Source: Pedobacter jejuensis (GTDB taxonomy: Bacteria; Bacteroidota; Bacteroidia; Sphingobacteriales; Sphingobacteriaceae). From it: a stretch of DNA of 64,000 bases. The DNA is taken from the NCBI RefSeq assembly GCF_003725795.1, contig NZ_RBEE01000003.1:62001-126000 (forward strand), read 5' to 3'. The notes under the pieces were generated by a model that saw only the letters and a program-made list of their open reading frames with translations, did no database searches and was not told the DNA's origin. The position numbers and the translations under genes were made by a program. Below are positions 9,222 to 18,286 of the stretch, piece by piece (the stretch's first letter is position 1; every line of letters starts with the position of its first letter).

Positions 9222-10703
9222 ATGAGTGAAATACAATCAATAGCAGAAATTCAAAATTTTGATGGTAAATATCCCAAACAACTTTGGCATTTATCACTAG
9301 TAGAAATGTGGGAACGTTTTTGCTTTTATGGCATGCGTGGCGTATTGGCATTTTTTATGGTAGATCAATTACATCTATCCGACCAGAAATCTAACTTACA
9401 ATATGGTGCAATCCAAGCTTTTGTATATGCTTTTACATTTATAGGTGGAATTTTTGCAGATAAAATTTTAGGTTTTAGAAAATCATTATTTTGGGGTGGT
9501 TCGTTAATGATTATCGGAAATCTAATTCTTGCTTTTAACCCACAAGGATTATTTTATGCAGGTATTACCTTATCAATTATTGGCACTGGTTTCTTTAAAC
9601 CAAACATTTCATCAATGGTTGGAGAATTGTATCACGAGAAGGATAATCGCAGAGATGCTGGCTACGGACTATTTTATGCTGGAATTAATGTAGGCGGACT
9701 TTTAGGTGGTGCAATGTGCATTTACTTAGGCAAGTATTATTCTTGGCATCTATGCTTTTTATCGGCTGCTTTTGTAATGGCTTTCGGCTTGAGCACATTT
9801 ATTTTTACAAAAAAATATTTGGGTCCGATTGGAAATTCGCCTTTGCTTCATTTGGAGAAATCTAAAAGGACAATATATGAAATTGTGGTTTACACTGGTT
9901 CGCTACTATGCATTCCTCTAATCTTCATAATGGTTAAAAACACAGCCTTTACCGATTACTTTATGTACACAATTGGCGTTGTTGCTTTAATTTATTTCTT
10001 ATACGAAATTGTTATGATCAAAGATAGAAAAGCCCAATACAAGCTTTTAGCTGCCTTTGTATTCATATTTTGCTACTTTATTTTCATGGCAATTTCCGAG
10101 CAAAGTGGTGGTTCACTTTCTTTGTTCGCAAAAGATAATTTAGATCATCAAATAATATTTATGTCGATTGACCCAAATGTGGTAAACAATAGTGTAAACT
10201 CATTATTTGTAATCGTATTTAGCCCAATTGTTGGAATACTTTGGTTATTAATGTACAAACGCAAAATCGAACCAAATACTGTTGTAAAATTCGGAATAGG
10301 TTTCCTACTACTTGCGCTAAGTTTTTACGTTTTTTATGCAACCAGATTCTTTGCTAATGAACAAGGCATTAGCTCGTTAAATGTTTTCACTCTAGCATAT
10401 CTTTTGTTAACGCTTGGCGAACTATGTTTAGGACCAATTGGCATGTCTATCATCACTAAACTTTCGCCAAAGAAAATGTTTGGAATGATGATGGGACTTT
10501 GGTTTCTCTCGAGCGCATTCGGACAATTGGCAGCTGGCAAACTTGGCGCAGAAATGTCGAGTATTGAAAATGCTTCCTTAATGACTAAGCTAATGTCTTA
10601 TACAGAAGGTTACAAGCAGTTGGCAATTTATTCATTAGTGGCAGGGTTGGCATTAATTCTTATTTCACCAATGATTAAAAAGTTAATGGCAGAGGTAAGA
10701 TAA
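9222..10703 (+). CDS. POT-family proton-dependent peptide transporter (second of a tandem pair)
   Basis: The 493-aa major-facilitator protein carries the POT motif EMWERFCFYGMR in helix 1 and TGFFKPNISSMVGELY in helix 4, so the proton-coupling ExxER element is kept. It is clearly paralogous to the upstream gene but diverged, with a shorter N-terminus, which suggests a different peptide range rather than a recent duplication. Because an intrinsic terminator ends just before the start codon, expression needs read-through or a promoter overlapping the hairpin. Confidence 0.9.
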   Translation: MSEIQSIAEIQNFDGKYPKQLWHLSLVEMWERFCFYGMRGVLAFFMVDQLHLSDQKSNLQYGAIQAFVYAFTFIGGIFADKILGFRKSLFWGGSLMIIGNLILAFNPQGLFYAGITLSIIGTGFFKPNISSMVGELYHEKDNRRDAGYGLFYAGINVGGLLGGAMCIYLGKYYSWHLCFLSAAFVMAFGLSTFIFTKKYLGPIGNSPLLHLEKSKRTIYEIVVYTGSLLCIPLIFIMVKNTAFTDYFMYTIGVVALIYFLYEIVMIKDRKAQYKLLAAFVFIFCYFIFMAISEQSGGSLSLFAKDNLDHQIIFMSIDPNVVNNSVNSLFVIVFSPIVGILWLLMYKRKIEPNTVVKFGIGFLLLALSFYVFYATRFFANEQGISSLNVFTLAYLLLTLGELCLGPIGMSIITKLSPKKMFGMMMGLWFLSSAFGQLAAGKLGAEMSSIENASLMTKLMSYTEGYKQLAIYSLVAGLALILISPMIKKLMAEVR

Positions 10704-10813
10704 TTATCATTTTAACAGAATTTAACCCCGGTTAAAAACTATTGATTCGGGATTTTAACAATTAATATTTACTTTCGTGCCTTCTTAAGGCAAATAAATT
10801 TAAACCAAACAAC

Positions 10814-11542
10814 GTGTCCGATAGTTTAGTCATTATACCAACATACAATGAAAAGGAAAATATTGAAAAAATAATTCGAAAGGTTTTTTCTTTAACCCAG
10901 CCTTTTCATATTTTAATTGTTGATGATGGCTCTCCCGATGGTACTGCAGATATTGTAAAATCTTTACAAGAAGAATATTCAGGTCACTTATTTATTCAGG
11001 AACGTTCTGGGAAACAAGGATTGGGTACAGCCTACATTTTTGGCTTTAAGTGGGCATTACAACGTGCTTACGAATATATTTTTGAAATGGATGCTGATTT
11101 TTCGCACAACCCTAAAGACTTAATTCATTTAAGAGAAGCATGTGTAAATGGCGCAGACGTAGCCGTAGGTTCTAGATACGTAAAAGGCGTGAATGTTGTT
11201 AATTGGCCAATGGGAAGGGTTTTAATGTCGTATTTTGCTTCTATGTATGTACGCTTTATTACCCGAATAAGCATTCAGGATGCAACAGCCGGTTTCAAAT
11301 GTTATCGCAAAATAGTATTACAAACCATTCCTTTAAATAAAATTAAATTTGTGGGTTATGCCTTTCAAATTGAAATGAAATTTACCGCCATTAAATATGG
11401 CTTCAATGTGGTTGAAGTGCCAATCATTTTTACAGATAGAACCGAAGGAACATCAAAAATGAGCACCAAAATATTTAGAGAAGCTTTTCTTGGGGTAATA
11501 CAAATGAAAGTAAATAGCTGGTTTAGAAACTATAAAAAGTAA
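10814..11542 (+). CDS. Family 2 glycosyltransferase, polyprenol-phosphate mannosyltransferase type
   Basis: The 242-aa protein begins at GTG 10814 (MSDSLVIIPTYNEKENI). It shows the GT2 nucleotide-binding entry VIIPTYNE, VDDGSPDGTAD and the metal motif EMDADFSHNP, plus SRYVKG and the DRTEGTSKMS region seen in dolichol-phosphate mannose synthases. It lacks the C-terminal membrane helices found in some relatives, so it resembles the soluble Dpm1 form. It would transfer a sugar from a nucleotide donor to a polyprenyl phosphate on the cytoplasmic face. The leader contains a small hairpin (GCCTT/AAGGC near 10780). It converges with the next gene, 1 bp apart. Confidence 0.88.
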   Translation: MSDSLVIIPTYNEKENIEKIIRKVFSLTQPFHILIVDDGSPDGTADIVKSLQEEYSGHLFIQERSGKQGLGTAYIFGFKWALQRAYEYIFEMDADFSHNPKDLIHLREACVNGADVAVGSRYVKGVNVVNWPMGRVLMSYFASMYVRFITRISIQDATAGFKCYRKIVLQTIPLNKIKFVGYAFQIEMKFTAIKYGFNVVEVPIIFTDRTEGTSKMSTKIFREAFLGVIQMKVNSWFRNYKK

Positions 11543-11543
11543 A

Positions 11544-12053
11544 CTATTTATTGTTTTTACTTTCCCTAATCATTGCACCAAAATCTTGTTCCTTATCCAT
11601 TGCCGTAACCGTCATTACCAAGCGTTTGGTTCTTGTTGCTTCCGTTTTAGCCTGATTAATCCAGTTGATATAATAATTTTGATGTGATTTTGGCTGCTTT
11701 AAAAAATTATGCATCAGATGCTCCTCTTCAGATAAACACATTTCTAGATCTTCTGGCATTTCAACTTTAAAATCTTTATCCTCTTCTAAAAAAAGTTCTA
11801 CTGATGAACCTTCCTCTTTTTTTAGCTTTTTACGCAGTTCACTTTTTAATGCAATTATAAAATCACCTTCACCCATTGGTACAGTTGCCATGCCGCAAAC
11901 TTCTAATGCATCGATTTTGCCCTTAACACGAAAACTCTTTTTGCACCCGGCTTTTATTTTATTCGCCAAAGCATTTGGAAGAAAAACGTAACTCCACCCT
12001 GTTTTTTCTCCCATGGTTTCGAAACGTTCTATTTCGGCTTTAAAATGGATCAT
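11544..12053 (-). CDS. YdeI/OmpD-associated family protein with DUF1905 domain
   Basis: The 169-aa cytosolic protein has an N-terminal DUF1905-like beta domain (IHFKAEIERFETMGEKTGWSYV, ending near residue 95) and a C-terminal YdeI-like helical segment (EDLEMCLSEEEHLMHNFLKQ... HQNYYINWINQAKTEATRTKRL). The family is linked to bacteriocin or stress protection in Escherichia coli; biochemistry is unknown. It stands alone, downstream of a large palindromic element and convergent with the glycosyltransferase gene. Confidence 0.8.
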   Translation of the reverse strand: MIHFKAEIERFETMGEKTGWSYVFLPNALANKIKAGCKKSFRVKGKIDALEVCGMATVPMGEGDFIIALKSELRKKLKKEEGSSVELFLEEDKDFKVEMPEDLEMCLSEEEHLMHNFLKQPKSHQNYYINWINQAKTEATRTKRLVMTVTAMDKEQDFGAMIRESKNNK

Positions 12054-12122
12054 GGTTTCACCAAATATTTTTTAAACTAAACGTAAAATTAGGCTAATCT
12101 GGCTACTCCCAATTATATAGCA

Positions 12123-12196
12123 TGAGCCGAATATACGATTTATTCACCTCATAAAACAGCTAAATCATGAGGCGATTAGCAATGCTATTCGGCTCA
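12123..12196. repeat. 74-bp nested palindrome
   Basis: TGAGCCGAATA (12123-12133) is a perfect 11-bp inverted repeat of TATTCGGCTCA (12186-12196). A second stem, CCTCAT (12147-12152) with ATGAGG (12167-12172), nests inside. No T tract follows on the minus strand, so it is not a textbook terminator for the dnaE-like gene ending at 12200. It could be a REP/MITE-type element, an mRNA 3' stabiliser or an operator upstream of the YdeI-like gene. Confidence 0.55.
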
Positions 12197-12199
12197 CTC

Positions 12200-15100
12200 C
12201 TAGTCAATCGCAACCGGATTCATGTGTATATCGAGCTTAGCAAATTTTAGAACTTCGATACTTGGGAAATCAAAATCTTCTACAACTTTACCTAAAATTA
12301 GGTAACACCCTTTGCCTTTAAACGGATACATTGGTGTTGTATTTGGAAAGTGTGTTGTATCGAAAAAATCGCCGTTAATATCTAAAAAAGTTCCAAACCA
12401 CATTTTTGTGTTTTTAACCGTTCGGACGGTTTTTTCGCAAACATAATTGCCAACCATTTTTACGGTTTTACCGATATGTTTATGCAAATCGGTGGCCATA
12501 ACATTACCTCGATAATTAGTTTTTAAAAAATTGAACATGCTGAAGTTTAATGGAAAATCTAACAATTCCAATTCAGCGTACGCATCTTCAATTTCAGAAT
12601 TTTCTAAATTCGGCAAATTGAAAGTTTTATGCACTGTTTTAAATAATTCTGCATGATTAAATTTATTATTTTTATGTCCTAAATAAGTATAAATATCCCA
12701 AAGTAAAGTCTTTTTATCTTTTCCTGTAAAACGTAAAGCGCCCAATCTAATTAGCAAAATTGCCTGTTCTAAAGTGATTTGTGTTCGCTTCACAAATTGC
12801 TCCAAATCAGTATATAAGCCATTTAGCCGCCGTTCTTTGGGTATTAACTCTACAAATTTATTTTCCAAACCCTGTACCCCAATAAAGCCTAAGTACGCAT
12901 CGTTACCATGAATATTCACAGCTTCATCACTATTGTTTACACAAGGCAGGTGAACATTTGCACCTGTTTTTTTCAACTCGTGTACATACACCCAGCGGCT
13001 GTAGAAGCCACCGTAATTATTTAACACAGCAACCATAAACTCTTTCGGGTAATATGTTTTAAGGTATAAACTTTGGTAACTTTCTACAGCGAATGATGCA
13101 GAATGTGCCTTAGAAAAACTATAGCCTGCAAAGGATGAAATTTGCCGCCAAACTTCAGCAATTAATTCTTCGGCATGACCCTGCTTGCGTGCTGAGAAAA
13201 AAAATTTGTTTACCAATTCTTCAAAAGCAAGTTTAGAACGGTACTTTCCGCTCATGGCCTTTCGCAGTACATCAACATCTGATAAATCTAAGCCAGCAAA
13301 ATAATGGCAAACCTTAATCACATCTTCCTGATAAACCATTACGCCATAAGTATCTTTCAGTCGCTCTTCCATTTCTTTGCAGAGGTAAACAACTTTATCT
13401 GGTGCGTGGTATCGTTCAATGTAAGATTTCATCATACCCGAACTAGCAACACCTGGCCTAATAATGGAACTGGCAGCAACCAAAGTTAGATAATCTTCAC
13501 ATTTCAACTTTTTTAACAATTGCCGCATCGCTGGCGATTCTATATAAAAGCAACCGATAGGCTGACCTTCGCGTAAAATTCCATTCAGTTTAGGATCGTT
13601 TTTAAAGGTTTTAAAGTCATGAATATCAATATCAACATTTCGGTTTCGTTTAACTAGGTGTACCGCTTCGCGGATATGACCAATTCCCCGTTGACTTAAT
13701 ATATCGAATTTCTCGTAGCCAATAGCTTCAGCTTCATACATATCCCATTGTACGGTTACAAACCCAACTGGAGGCAAATCCAAAGCCGAATAATAGGTAA
13801 TCGGTTCTTCAGAAATAAGTATCCCACCTGCATGAATAGACCGTTGGTTAGGCATATTATTCATGTGGTGGTGTACGGCAACTAGTTTTCTATACGTAGC
13901 ATTTTGTTGATTTTCACGCTCTCTGGTTGGGTCAGTAAAACCATCTATCTCTTCTTTTGGCAAGCCAAGTACCTTCCCAATTTCACGAATAATTGCCCGA
14001 TCTTTAAAGGTGCTCATTGTACCCAAAAAGGCAACGTGCCATTTAGGATATTTTTTAAATATGTATTCTTGAATGGTTTTTCGTTCATCCCAGGCAAAAT
14101 CGATATCAAAATCCGGCGGACTGGTACGCTTCTCATGCAAGAATCGTTCGAAGTATAAATCAAGCTCAATCGGATCCACATCGGTAATTCGAAGGCAATA
14201 AGCTACTATACTATTTGCTCCAGAACCTCTTCCAACATGATAAAACTTGCATTTTCCCATCGCAAAGCGAATAATATCGAAGGTGATAAGAAAATAACCA
14301 CAATAATTTTTTAATTCAATAATTCGTAACTCTTTTTCAATTCGTTCAATAGCAACCAAGTTGTTTTTACCATAACGATACTCTAATCCTTTGTAAGCAA
14401 TCCTTCTAAGCAATGCCTTATCTTGTTCTACACCTTCTTTGCAATAACAAACTTTATTTTTTGATTGTGTTTTCGGTTCAAAGTAAGCACTTAAGTCACA
14501 TGGATCAATTAATTGCTGTGTATTTTCAATGATAAAAGGAAAAGCTTCAAACCTTTTCTTCAATTCATCTTCAGCTATTAAAAATTCATCTGCTGCACAC
14601 TTTGCATCTTCTGGTACCATTGTTAAAAGCGTATTTAATTCAATAGCCCTTAAATATTCGTGCAAGCGATGGCTAATTTTATCGCTAACCGTTACCGGAT
14701 GCCAAACCACCAGTTTTTCTTTTTGATGAAGTATTGGGTGTTTGTACAGGTAATTTAACTGACTGCTTCGAATGCCAACAAATTCATTTGATTTTAATGG
14801 TCTATTAAAAATTTTAGTAAAAGGATAAATGATAAATACATCTTCAAAATCTGGTGCATCATTGGGTAAAGGTATATTTTGAATGTTATGGTGACTTAAA
14901 AATTCATTTAATGTCCGCATACCCTCTCTACTTTTTGCAATGCCGAAATACAAAAGCCTGTTATCTTTTCTAAACTCAATACCTGCAACCGGCTTGATGT
15001 GATATGGCGTATTTCCTTTTTGTACTTCGTCGGGCTCTACTGCAATTTCTTGTTTAAAGCATTCTCTGATAAATTCTACCGCACCAGTAGAATTATTGAT

Positions 15101-15211
15101 ATCAGTTAAAACCATCTGGTGGATTTCCAATGCTCTAGCCTTGGCAATAAGCGCAGGAATATCCATTGTACCGTATTTTAAGCTATATGAAGAATGTACA
15201 TTAAGAAACAT
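12200..15211 (-). CDS. DNA polymerase III alpha subunit, short error-prone type (DnaE2/ImuC-like)
   Basis: The 1003-aa C-family polymerase is shorter than replicative DnaE (about 1160 aa). It has an N-terminal PHP domain (LNVHSSYSLKYG, residues 3-14), palm motif GRGSGANS (328-335), the catalytic pair D369/D371 in PPDFDIDF, and later FDILSQRGIG with a helix-hairpin-helix region and a C-terminal OB-fold (~920-980). The region after the OB-fold is nearly absent, so the tau-binding tail of replicative DnaE is missing. It starts 4 bp after the Y-family polymerase stop codon and must form an operon with it. The pair resembles mutagenic translesion cassettes (imuB-dnaE2), implying DNA-damage tolerance rather than bulk replication. 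No imuA-like gene is adjacent. Confidence 0.88.
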   Translation of the reverse strand: MFLNVHSSYSLKYGTMDIPALIAKARALEIHQMVLTDINNSTGAVEFIRECFKQEIAVEPDEVQKGNTPYHIKPVAGIEFRKDNRLLYFGIAKSREGMRTLNEFLSHHNIQNIPLPNDAPDFEDVFIIYPFTKIFNRPLKSNEFVGIRSSQLNYLYKHPILHQKEKLVVWHPVTVSDKISHRLHEYLRAIELNTLLTMVPEDAKCAADEFLIAEDELKKRFEAFPFIIENTQQLIDPCDLSAYFEPKTQSKNKVCYCKEGVEQDKALLRRIAYKGLEYRYGKNNLVAIERIEKELRIIELKNYCGYFLITFDIIRFAMGKCKFYHVGRGSGANSIVAYCLRITDVDPIELDLYFERFLHEKRTSPPDFDIDFAWDERKTIQEYIFKKYPKWHVAFLGTMSTFKDRAIIREIGKVLGLPKEEIDGFTDPTRERENQQNATYRKLVAVHHHMNNMPNQRSIHAGGILISEEPITYYSALDLPPVGFVTVQWDMYEAEAIGYEKFDILSQRGIGHIREAVHLVKRNRNVDIDIHDFKTFKNDPKLNGILREGQPIGCFYIESPAMRQLLKKLKCEDYLTLVAASSIIRPGVASSGMMKSYIERYHAPDKVVYLCKEMEERLKDTYGVMVYQEDVIKVCHYFAGLDLSDVDVLRKAMSGKYRSKLAFEELVNKFFFSARKQGHAEELIAEVWRQISSFAGYSFSKAHSASFAVESYQSLYLKTYYPKEFMVAVLNNYGGFYSRWVYVHELKKTGANVHLPCVNNSDEAVNIHGNDAYLGFIGVQGLENKFVELIPKERRLNGLYTDLEQFVKRTQITLEQAILLIRLGALRFTGKDKKTLLWDIYTYLGHKNNKFNHAELFKTVHKTFNLPNLENSEIEDAYAELELLDFPLNFSMFNFLKTNYRGNVMATDLHKHIGKTVKMVGNYVCEKTVRTVKNTKMWFGTFLDINGDFFDTTHFPNTTPMYPFKGKGCYLILGKVVEDFDFPSIEVLKFAKLDIHMNPVAID

Positions 15212-15215
15212 ATTG

Positions 15216-16499
15216 CTAACTATCAGTAGGTTTATTTACAGAGGATGCACCTGAATTAATAAAAGTTCTTATACGAGATTTTTTTCTTTCCTCTTCGGAT
15301 TTTTTACGCGGATTGTATTTTATCGTTTTGTTTTTCTCATCCTTAGCTGGTGGTGCAACAATACAAGCTTTAACTACCGATTCTACACCATAATGCTGCC
15401 GTACTTTATCCATTGCCTGGTATAAATCATATTCCTCTTCTGATGTATGGTATAACCCAATCTGCTCAAAACCACTAACCAAATGAGATAATTTTACGCC
15501 TATTAACCGCAAAAGCATGCGTTTGCTGTACAACTTTTTAAACAAATCATGGGCCTTACCAATTAAGAAGGAATCCAAAGCGGTATAAGGAATTCGTGCT
15601 TGTTGGGTTACGGTTTCAAAATTAGAATAGCGTATAGTTACGGTTATACAAGCCGTTAATTTTTGCTGGCTACGCAAATCGAAAGTTAAATTGGTGACCA
15701 TACCGGTAAGTATGGCTTTCATTTTATTGATATCCATACTATCACTTTCAAATGTAGTTTGGGTACCAATAGATTTCCTTTCGCGATAAGGAATAACAGG
15801 AGAAATATCTATTCCATTTGCTTTTTGCCAAAGATTTAAACCATGGTCGCCCAAAATTTTAAACATTAGCTCCTGTGGAATTTCTGCCAAGGTTTCAATT
15901 TTTCTAACCCCCATTTCACTTAATTTTCGATATGTAGCATTGCCTATTCCCGGAATTTTATTTACAGGCAATGGATTTAAAAAAGAACGAACTTCTGGAA
16001 AAGGAATTTCCAATTCGCCATTGGGTTTACACTCATTAGTACAAACTTTTGCTACAGTTTTATTTGCAGATAACCCGAAAGAAATTGGCAAACCCATTTC
16101 TTTTATAACGGTTTGGCGTAATTCGGAAGCAAACTTCATACATCCAAAAAAACGGTCCATACCCGTCATGTCGATATAATGTTCATCGATACTAGCTTTC
16201 TCAAATAGCGGAACTCGTTGCGATATAATTTCGGTAATTTCTTGTGATGCCTTTGAATATTCATCCATGTTCCCCTTTAAAAAAATAGCATCAGGACAAA
16301 GCATTTTTGCAGTACGGGCAGGCATTGCAGAATGAATACCAAATTTCCGGGCTTCATAACTACAAGATGCAACAACGCCCCTATCAGAACTTCCACCTAT
16401 TATTACAGGCTTGCCAATAAGCTTTGAATTTTTCTTTACCTCAACTGATACAAAAAATGCATCTTGATCCATGTGAATGATATGCCTGTCTTTATCCAT
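15216..16499 (-). CDS. dinB: Y-family DNA polymerase IV (DinB-like)
   Basis: The 427-aa protein keeps the catalytic residues: D11 in HMDQDAFFVSVE and D105/E106 in KASIDEHYID. Palm and fingers, an HhH thumb (VNKIPGIGNATYRKL) and little-finger domain (~240-350) follow, then a Lys/Arg-rich tail. Because the acidic triad is intact it should be an active polymerase, unlike the catalytically dead ImuB of proteobacterial mutasomes. It heads an operon with the DnaE2-like polymerase. A 15-bp dyad (ACTAATA-T-TATTAGT, 16529-16543) lies 29 bp upstream and may be an operator. Confidence 0.92.
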   Translation of the reverse strand: MDKDRHIIHMDQDAFFVSVEVKKNSKLIGKPVIIGGSSDRGVVASCSYEARKFGIHSAMPARTAKMLCPDAIFLKGNMDEYSKASQEITEIISQRVPLFEKASIDEHYIDMTGMDRFFGCMKFASELRQTVIKEMGLPISFGLSANKTVAKVCTNECKPNGELEIPFPEVRSFLNPLPVNKIPGIGNATYRKLSEMGVRKIETLAEIPQELMFKILGDHGLNLWQKANGIDISPVIPYRERKSIGTQTTFESDSMDINKMKAILTGMVTNLTFDLRSQQKLTACITVTIRYSNFETVTQQARIPYTALDSFLIGKAHDLFKKLYSKRMLLRLIGVKLSHLVSGFEQIGLYHTSEEEYDLYQAMDKVRQHYGVESVVKACIVAPPAKDEKNKTIKYNPRKKSEEERKKSRIRTFINSGASSVNKPTDS

Positions 16500-16528
16500 G
16501 TCAAACTAATTATGATAAGCAAAAATAA

Positions 16529-16543
16529 ACTAATATTATTAGT
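16529..16543. promoter_or_regulatory. Perfect dyad upstream of dinB (candidate damage-response operator)
   Basis: ACTAATA, one base, TATTAGT: 7-bp arms without mismatch in the AT-rich region between dinB and the YciF-like gene. A related half-repeat, TATCAATATTATTAAC, occurs about 20 bp further right. Its size and position fit a repressor site, but no lexA-type gene is in the window. Confidence 0.4.
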
Positions 16544-16782
16544 ATTTTAGTTATAATAGTATCAATATTATTAACATTTTACTAACATATTTAGCTTTTT
16601 ATTGCTACTTAATTTATTGAAAGGAATATTTGTGATTGTATGTTGCTATTTATATGTAGGTATTTTTTGTTAATCATTGAGTACTAAAAACTAAAATCCC
16701 GTACTTAACCCAAACGATATAAAAAACTTTAATGAATAGCCGATGTTGTAAAACCATATCTATTGAACTAAATATTAACATC

Positions 16783-17346
16783 ATGAAAACAGTAAAAACA
16801 ACAACAGCAAAATCAAAATCTGCAAAACCCACAGGAAAAACCGGTAAAATGGAAAACTCAGAATTTCATAAATTTTTTGTTGATGAACTTAAAGATATCT
16901 ATTGGGCAGAAAAGCATTTAGTGAAAGCGTTGCCTAAAATGCAAAAAGCAGCAACAAGTGAGGGACTTGCAGCAGCATTTGAGAAACATACAGGAGAAAC
17001 ACAGCAACATATCGAAAGATTAGAGCAGGTTTTTGAATTACTTGGTGAGAAAGCCGCAGCAAAAAAATGTGATGCAATGGCCGGTTTATTAGAAGAAGCG
17101 ACCGGAATTATTGAAGATACAGATAAAGATACAATGACTAGAGATGCAGGATTAATTTTAGCTGCACAAAAAGTTGAGCACTATGAAATTGCAACTTATG
17201 GCACATTGAGAACCTTTGCAGAAAATATGGGGCATACAGATGTACAAGAGCTTTTGCAATTAACATTAGATAATGAAAAAGAAACCGATGTTGCTTTAAC
17301 ACAAGCAGCAGAAAGTTTTGTTAATGAAGAAGCAGTTGCAGAATAA
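16783..17346 (+). CDS. YciE/YciF-like ferritin-fold stress protein (DUF892)
   Basis: I choose ATG 16783 (MKTVKTTTAKSK) over the longer frame opening at 16732, because the extra 17 residues are unlike the family. The 187-aa product has a Lys/Ala-rich disordered N-terminus and a DUF892 ferritin-like four-helix bundle with Glu/His residues for metals (FVDELKDIYWAEKHL, EKHTGETQQHIERLEQ, AAQKVEHYEIATYG, LDNEKETD). Family members respond to osmotic, desiccation or oxidative stress; their reaction is unsettled. A 60-aa hydrophilic protein gene follows after 49 bp and ends at a strong terminator, forming a small stress operon. Confidence 0.88.
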   Translation: MKTVKTTTAKSKSAKPTGKTGKMENSEFHKFFVDELKDIYWAEKHLVKALPKMQKAATSEGLAAAFEKHTGETQQHIERLEQVFELLGEKAAAKKCDAMAGLLEEATGIIEDTDKDTMTRDAGLILAAQKVEHYEIATYGTLRTFAENMGHTDVQELLQLTLDNEKETDVALTQAAESFVNEEAVAE

Positions 17347-17395
17347 ATTGTTTCAATTATTTTTTGAGATGCTCCAATTATAAAATTTAAACATT

Positions 17396-17578
17396 ATGAA
17401 AAAAGATAATCAAAAAGAGGAACCCAAAGCAGGCAAAACTGCTGGAAGTTCTAAAGAAAAAGCATCGTTCGACCAAAATGGCAAAGGTGCTTCTGAGAAA
17501 TTTGGTGAAAGTGGTTCTACGCCTAACGAATCTGGTGATGCAAATGGTACTGGAACTGCCAAGAAAACAAAAAAATAG
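17396..17578 (+). CDS. Small hydrophilic, probably disordered protein
   Basis: This 60-aa protein is almost entirely Lys, Glu, Gly, Ser, Asn and Thr, with no hydrophobic core or Cys. Its composition is like hydrophilins or other stress-induced unstructured proteins. It lies between the YciF-like gene (49 bp upstream, same strand) and an intrinsic terminator that begins 7 bp after its stop, so it is most likely translated from the same mRNA. I do not recognise a named family. Confidence 0.65.
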   Translation: MKKDNQKEEPKAGKTAGSSKEKASFDQNGKGASEKFGESGSTPNESGDANGTGTAKKTKK

Positions 17579-17584
17579 TACCAT

Positions 17585-17621
17585 AAAAAAAGAGTTTGCT
17601 GTGTAAGCAAACTCTTTTTTT
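17585..17621. terminator. Bidirectional intrinsic terminator
   Basis: A 15-bp perfect stem with A/T-rich ends (17585-17599 with 17607-17621), core GAGTTTGC/GCAAACTC, and T runs in both directions. It serves the YciF operon from the left and the response-regulator gene from the right. Confidence 0.9.
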
Positions 17622-17638
17622 ATGCCAGATAGAATGAA

Positions 17639-18286
17639 CTACTTCTCGTAGATACTCATTTTTTCGGCGAGTTCAATAATGCTTTTAATCTTTAGTTTTT
17701 GAAAAAGCCTAAGTTTGTAAGTACTTACGGTACCCATTTGAAGGTTTAGCTGATTAGAAATATCTAATACTCCCACGCCTTTAGTTAATAACTCAGCAAC
17801 TTCCAACTCACGACCAGATAGCTTTGTAAAAGGATTATCACCATCGTTTCCTAAAATGCTGTTAAACATATTTTCTTTCACATTCCTGCTAGAATATCTA
17901 CTGCCCGCTAAGATGGTTGTAATCGCAGTAACGATTTCAGCTTCATCAGCATTTTTTGTTAAATACCCTGATGCACCAGCTTTTAAATAAGGTACAGCAT
18001 AAATATTTTCGTTAAGTGAGGAGAACACCAAGATTTTAGCGTTCGGTTGTATAGCTTTGATTTGATCAATTACCTTTAAATTATTACCTCCAGGTAAGTT
18101 TACATCTATAATAACAAGTCCCGGCGATTTTGCAACTTCCACTAAAGTTTGCTCCATTGTAGCAGATTGCCAAATCTGCACCCCTGTCCAGTAATCAGAA
18201 ATAAGATTACTTAAGCCACGGCGGATAATCTCATGATCATCAGCAATAAGTACTGAAAAAGTACTTACAGTATTTTTAGTTTTCAT
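17639..18286 (-). CDS. NarL/FixJ-type response regulator with LuxR HTH
   Basis: The 215-aa protein has a receiver domain (residues ~10-130; acidic pocket ADDHE, phospho-acceptor D61 in VIIDVNLPGG, switch residues at VFSS and LTKNA) and a C-terminal LuxR helix-turn-helix (LSGRELEVAELLTKGVGVLDISNQL... TVSTYKLRLFQKL). No histidine kinase is adjacent, so it is an orphan regulator in this window. A perfect 14-bp palindrome lies 19 bp before the start and could be an autoregulatory site. Confidence 0.92.
   Translation of the reverse strand: MKTKNTVSTFSVLIADDHEIIRRGLSNLISDYWTGVQIWQSATMEQTLVEVAKSPGLVIIDVNLPGGNNLKVIDQIKAIQPNAKILVFSSLNENIYAVPYLKAGASGYLTKNADEAEIVTAITTILAGSRYSSRNVKENMFNSILGNDGDNPFTKLSGRELEVAELLTKGVGVLDISNQLNLQMGTVSTYKLRLFQKLKIKSIIELAEKMSIYEK

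Noticed and set aside
12200..15211. Main replicative DNA polymerase III alpha subunit
   Set aside because: Too short, lacks the C-terminal tau-binding region and sits in an operon with dinB; the replicative copy is expected elsewhere.
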